Shown piece by piece: positions 6,477 to 8,230 of a stretch of DNA of 8,230 nt. Both the position numbers and the translations under genes were made by a program. Source of the DNA: Sabulitectum sp964571965 (GTDB lineage Bacteria > Fermentibacterota > Fermentibacteria > Fermentibacterales > JCC-6); NCBI GenBank assembly GCA_964571965.1, contig CAZNFQ010000090.1:1-8230 (forward strand), read 5' to 3'. Position 1 is the stretch's first letter. Every line of letters begins with the position of its first letter. The notes beneath the pieces are model-generated. The model did no database searches. It saw nothing but the letters and a program-made list of their open reading frames with translations, and was not told the DNA's origin.

Positions 6477-6504
6477 CCCGGCCGGGCAACCGGCCGGGTT
6501 TCTT
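6477..6504 (+). terminator. Intrinsic terminator with GCAA tetraloop
   Basis: Arms CCCGGCCGG (6477-6485) and CCGGCCGGG (6490-6498) pair perfectly over 9 bp around a GCAA (GNRA-type) tetraloop, followed by TTTCTT. It starts 8 nt after the stop of the lysine-rich gene. The opposite gene's stop codon is at 6503-6505, so the same hairpin may also stop minus-strand transcripts, although there is no good T-run on that side. Confidence 0.92.
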
Positions 6505-7615
6505 AATTCACCGAAGGCAGTTCCATGGTGTAAACCTTCTGAACACCGTCCAGTGGGTCGTTGTTCCAGGCCAAGTTTCCGAAGGGGGTAATACTGAATC
6601 TCCAGAATCTGCCCTGCCCGGGAAACTCAGCAGTGGCAACATGGTCACCCTGTGAATTGAATACATCGAAAACAGGTTTCGATTCGGTGCCCCTCTGTAC
6701 CCAGAGTAGTCCAGCATCATCCACTCCGATGCCTGCCACCATATTGTGATATCCTTGAATCTCAATTTCAGACGGGAATTCCCCCAATCCCAACATGGAT
6801 GCAAAGTACTGTTCCTCATCCTTGATCTCTTCGGGGGTTTTAGCCGCCTGCGGCAGATCAAGGGATGCACAGAAAAGGGTATCACCGGAGGTGCTGAAAC
6901 CCCGGACTTCGTAGGAACTGCTTGAAATTCTGGTGTAAAAAAGCCGATCTCTCCCGTTGGAACACATTAAAACACTGCCCATCAGGCCAGTGGTACCGGG
7001 GTTTGTTAATGCTTCGTCTGCGTTGAAACGCATCGTATCTCTGAACAGGCGCAGCTCCGGTTCGGATGTCTCCAGATCGAACACAGAAGGAGAGATGATC
7101 ACGATCCCATCGTCCCCGTCCATGTTGAAGGTCACGCTGCAGGCCCCGTACCGATCCCCTTCCAGAGCAACCGGCTGCATAGGAGGGATGAGTTCCGAAG
7201 GGACTATGTCCCTGATGCTCTCTCCATTTTCATCGAGCAGTGTTATGCAGTACTTTCCCATGTCCCATATCATCATGCTTCCATCGTCGAACAACGAGAG
7301 TTTCGATGGATAGGATATTTCTCCCGGACCGCTTCCCCTGCGGGAAATCAATCCCCGGGAAATGCCTGAAGCGCTGAATTCCCTAATGACACATGCACTT
7401 CTGTCAAGAACCAGTATGGAACCTTCTGGAGAGACCGCCGCATCCGCAATTGCTCCCAGAACGTAGCATGAGTCTCCCATGTCCACTCCGATACTGTCGA
7501 TTACCGTTATCGGAAGTCTCTCCGGGAATGGTTCAGACCAGCCGGGGTCGGAACAGGATATAAAGCTGACCAATGCCCCAAGCAGCAAGGCAATGAAATG
7601 GTTGTGAGTGAACAA
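6503..7615 (-). CDS. 6-bladed beta-propeller lipoprotein
   Basis: 370 residues if started at the TTG at 7615. That start is preferred because AGGGAGG (7627-7621) lies 5 nt upstream and the product then opens with a clean lipoprotein signal, MFTHNHFIALLLGALVSFISC, with C21 as the probable lipidated cysteine. The open frame extends to an ATG at 7678, but that start has no ribosome site and would put 21 extra residues before the signal. The mature part shows propeller blade repeats: DAAVSPEGSILVLDRSACVIREFSASG (about 59-85), then RRGSGPGE (92-99), SKLSLFDDGSMMIWD, and a late GVDDAGLLWV blade strand. The G-x-G-P-G-E motif is characteristic of the 6-bladed beta-propeller (NHL-like) proteins common in Bacteroidota and related phyla. 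These are usually surface or periplasmic ligand-binding proteins; the ligand is unknown. It converges on the lysine-rich gene across the shared terminator. Confidence 0.85.
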   Translation of the reverse strand: MFTHNHFIALLLGALVSFISCSDPGWSEPFPERLPITVIDSIGVDMGDSCYVLGAIADAAVSPEGSILVLDRSACVIREFSASGISRGLISRRGSGPGEISYPSKLSLFDDGSMMIWDMGKYCITLLDENGESIRDIVPSELIPPMQPVALEGDRYGACSVTFNMDGDDGIVIISPSVFDLETSEPELRLFRDTMRFNADEALTNPGTTGLMGSVLMCSNGRDRLFYTRISSSSYEVRGFSTSGDTLFCASLDLPQAAKTPEEIKDEEQYFASMLGLGEFPSEIEIQGYHNMVAGIGVDDAGLLWVQRGTESKPVFDVFNSQGDHVATAEFPGQGRFWRFSITPFGNLAWNNDPLDGVQKVYTMELPSVN

Positions 7616-7620
7616 GAGAA

Positions 7621-7627
7621 CCTCCCT
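7621..7627 (-). promoter_or_regulatory. Ribosome binding site that fixes the TTG start of the propeller gene
   Basis: AGGGAGG on the minus strand, 5 nt before the TTG at 7615. It lies inside the longer open frame that starts at 7678, whose own ATG has no such site. This supports the internal TTG as the true start. Confidence 0.75.
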
Positions 7628-7657
7628 GATTTCTGCCGTTAAGTGTGAATAAAAACG

Positions 7658-7686
7658 AATATTGCAAAAAATATACACAAATGCAA
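7658..7686 (-). promoter_or_regulatory. Possible promoter for the propeller lipoprotein gene
   Basis: Read on the minus strand: TTGCAT (7686-7681), a 17-bp spacer, then AATATT (7663-7658). Each box matches 4 of 6 consensus bases. Transcription would start near 7651, upstream of the ribosome site at 7627-7621 but downstream of the ATG at 7678. If real, it would also exclude that longer start. Confidence 0.3.
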
Positions 7687-7855
7687 TCTTTCTATAGGGG
7701 TAAATGACTTTTCAGGGTTGTTTCTTGTGTAAAGTGCCGGCATAGGTCTTTACAGATTCTTACTCGAAAAGAACTTGAAAAGCTCTGTAGTTCGTATTGG
7801 CATATATTCTGAAGAGAGAAGGGCCTTTAAGTCCAGACTCTGAAAGGAGACTGAA

Positions 7856-8068
7856 ATGAAAACGGTAAAACTGATCCTCATCCTGGTCTTGCTGGCTGTG
7901 ATAGTAATTGCAGTGATGCAGAACACCGCAACCGTTGAAACCAGGTTCCTCTGGATCCATACTGAAGCTCCTGTAATTCTTTTGCTCATCGTATCCTCAG
8001 CTGTGGGCCTGTTCCTTGGTCTGCTCGTTGCCCTCTTCCGGGGAAAAGGCAGCAAAGAGAAAAAATAA
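7856..8068 (+). CDS. LapA/DUF1049-family inner-membrane protein
   Basis: 70 residues. Two hydrophobic helices (about 5-21 and 40-61) flank a short loop. MQNTATVETRFLW (21-33) matches the family's conserved Q-N-x-x-x-V-x-x-x-F stretch after helix 1, and VSSAVGLFLGLLVALFRG (46-63) matches the Gly-rich second helix. The basic tail GKGSKEKK would lie in the cytoplasm. In E. coli, LapA works with LapB in controlling LPS synthesis at the inner membrane; the same role here is only an extrapolation, and no lapB-like neighbour is visible. The start is supported by AAAGGAGA at 7843-7850. Length and topology are normal for the family. The 177 bp upstream of the gene, back to 7679, must hold its promoter, but no convincing -35/-10 pair was found. 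Confidence 0.85.
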   Translation: MKTVKLILILVLLAVIVIAVMQNTATVETRFLWIHTEAPVILLLIVSSAVGLFLGLLVALFRGKGSKEKK

Positions 8069-8073
8069 ACCGG

Positions 8074-8123
8074 GTGAAGCCCTGAGAAGTCATTCGATTT
8101 CTTGCCCCGGGGGCATGCTTCAC
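8074..8123 (+). repeat. Inverted repeat GTGAAGC/GCTTCAC after the LapA-like gene
   Basis: GTGAAGC (8074-8080) and GCTTCAC (8117-8123) bracket 36 nt that include the CCCCGGGG palindrome (8105-8112). The repeat starts 5 nt after the stop codon and is followed by AGATATTTAAT. It could be a structured or weak terminator, but it lacks a compact stem and T-run, so the call is tentative. Confidence 0.35.
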
Positions 8124-8163
8124 AGATATTTAATGAGGTTTGCTGTAACTGATCCACTTTTAC

Positions 8164-8169
8164 AGGAGG
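8164..8169 (+). promoter_or_regulatory. Ribosome binding site deciding a TTG start at 8179
   Basis: AGGAGG, 9 nt before the TTG at 8179. No ATG or GTG lies in the same frame downstream within the window, so this strong site is the main evidence for the partial gene. Confidence 0.6.
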
Positions 8170-8178
8170 CGTAGTACC

Positions 8179-8230
8179 TTGGAAAGAATAGAAAAAACAG
8201 GAGCCTTCTACCTGGGCAGGGAATACGATG
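8179..8230 (+). CDS. 5' end of an unidentified gene, possibly a HerA-like ATPase
   Basis: Only 17 codons are visible, from a TTG start: MERIEKTGAFYLGREYD. The frame is open to the window edge and follows AGGAGG. The FYLGREYD stretch resembles, from memory, the N-terminus of some DUF87/HerA-type ATP-binding proteins, in which a similar YLG-x-x-YD phrase comes shortly before the Walker A region. The P-loop would lie outside the window, so this identification is weak. It may share a transcript with the LapA-like gene 110 bp upstream. Confidence 0.5.
   Translation, partial: MERIEKTGAFYLGREYD

Noticed and set aside
6211..6489. Minus-strand 92-codon frame with a Phe/Leu-rich hydrophobic start
   Set aside because: It is the reverse of the Lys-codon-rich small gene and its promoter; Lys codons read backwards give Phe and Leu, so the apparent membrane segment is an artefact.
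7750..8157. Minus-strand 135-codon frame
   Set aside because: Antisense to the LapA-like gene, which has a good ribosome site and family motifs.

Overview
The window looks like chromosomal DNA from a Gram-negative bacterium of moderate GC content. Three kinds of evidence support that: two lipoprotein-type signal peptides, a short outer-membrane beta-barrel ending in Phe, and a LapA-like inner-membrane protein. Tight ATGA overlaps between co-directional genes, FlgD-type Ig domains and 6-bladed propeller lipoproteins with a GSGPGE motif suggest the FCB side of the tree (Fermentibacterota, WOR-3 or Bacteroidota-like lineages). That placement is inference from gene style only. No phage, transposon, CRISPR, tRNA or rRNA signal was seen.

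Layout. Positions 1-3289 (minus) hold a two-component pair: a soluble PAS/GAF/PAS histidine kinase followed, with a 4-bp ATGA overlap, by an NtrC-type response regulator whose 3' end lies outside the window. The regulator has an intact receiver and Walker A, but the sigma-54 contact loop and most ATP-hydrolysis residues are replaced. Positions 3290-3447 are a divergent promoter region. Positions 3448-4460 (plus) encode a small FlgD-Ig lipoprotein and an outer-membrane barrel, again joined by ATGA. Positions 4450-6000 (minus) encode a GT-C membrane glycosyltransferase that converges on the barrel gene and overlaps it by 11 bp. Positions 6001-6364 are mostly non-coding, with a strong hairpin, a short direct repeat and a good promoter. 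That promoter drives a 34-residue, 41% lysine protein (6365-6469) closed by a textbook terminator. Positions 6503-7615 (minus) encode a beta-propeller lipoprotein that starts at TTG. Positions 7856-8068 (plus) encode a LapA/DUF1049 protein. The start of a further gene, also at TTG, begins at 8179 and runs off the end.

How they fit. Apart from the two-component pair and the lysine-rich protein, the complete genes concern the cell envelope: lipoproteins, a barrel, a polyprenyl-linked sugar transferase and LapA. The kinase-regulator pair sits divergent to the lipoprotein/barrel operon, so control of that operon is possible but not shown. The two points most worth following up are the apparently non-hydrolysing NtrC-type regulator and the independently transcribed lysine-rich mini-protein.
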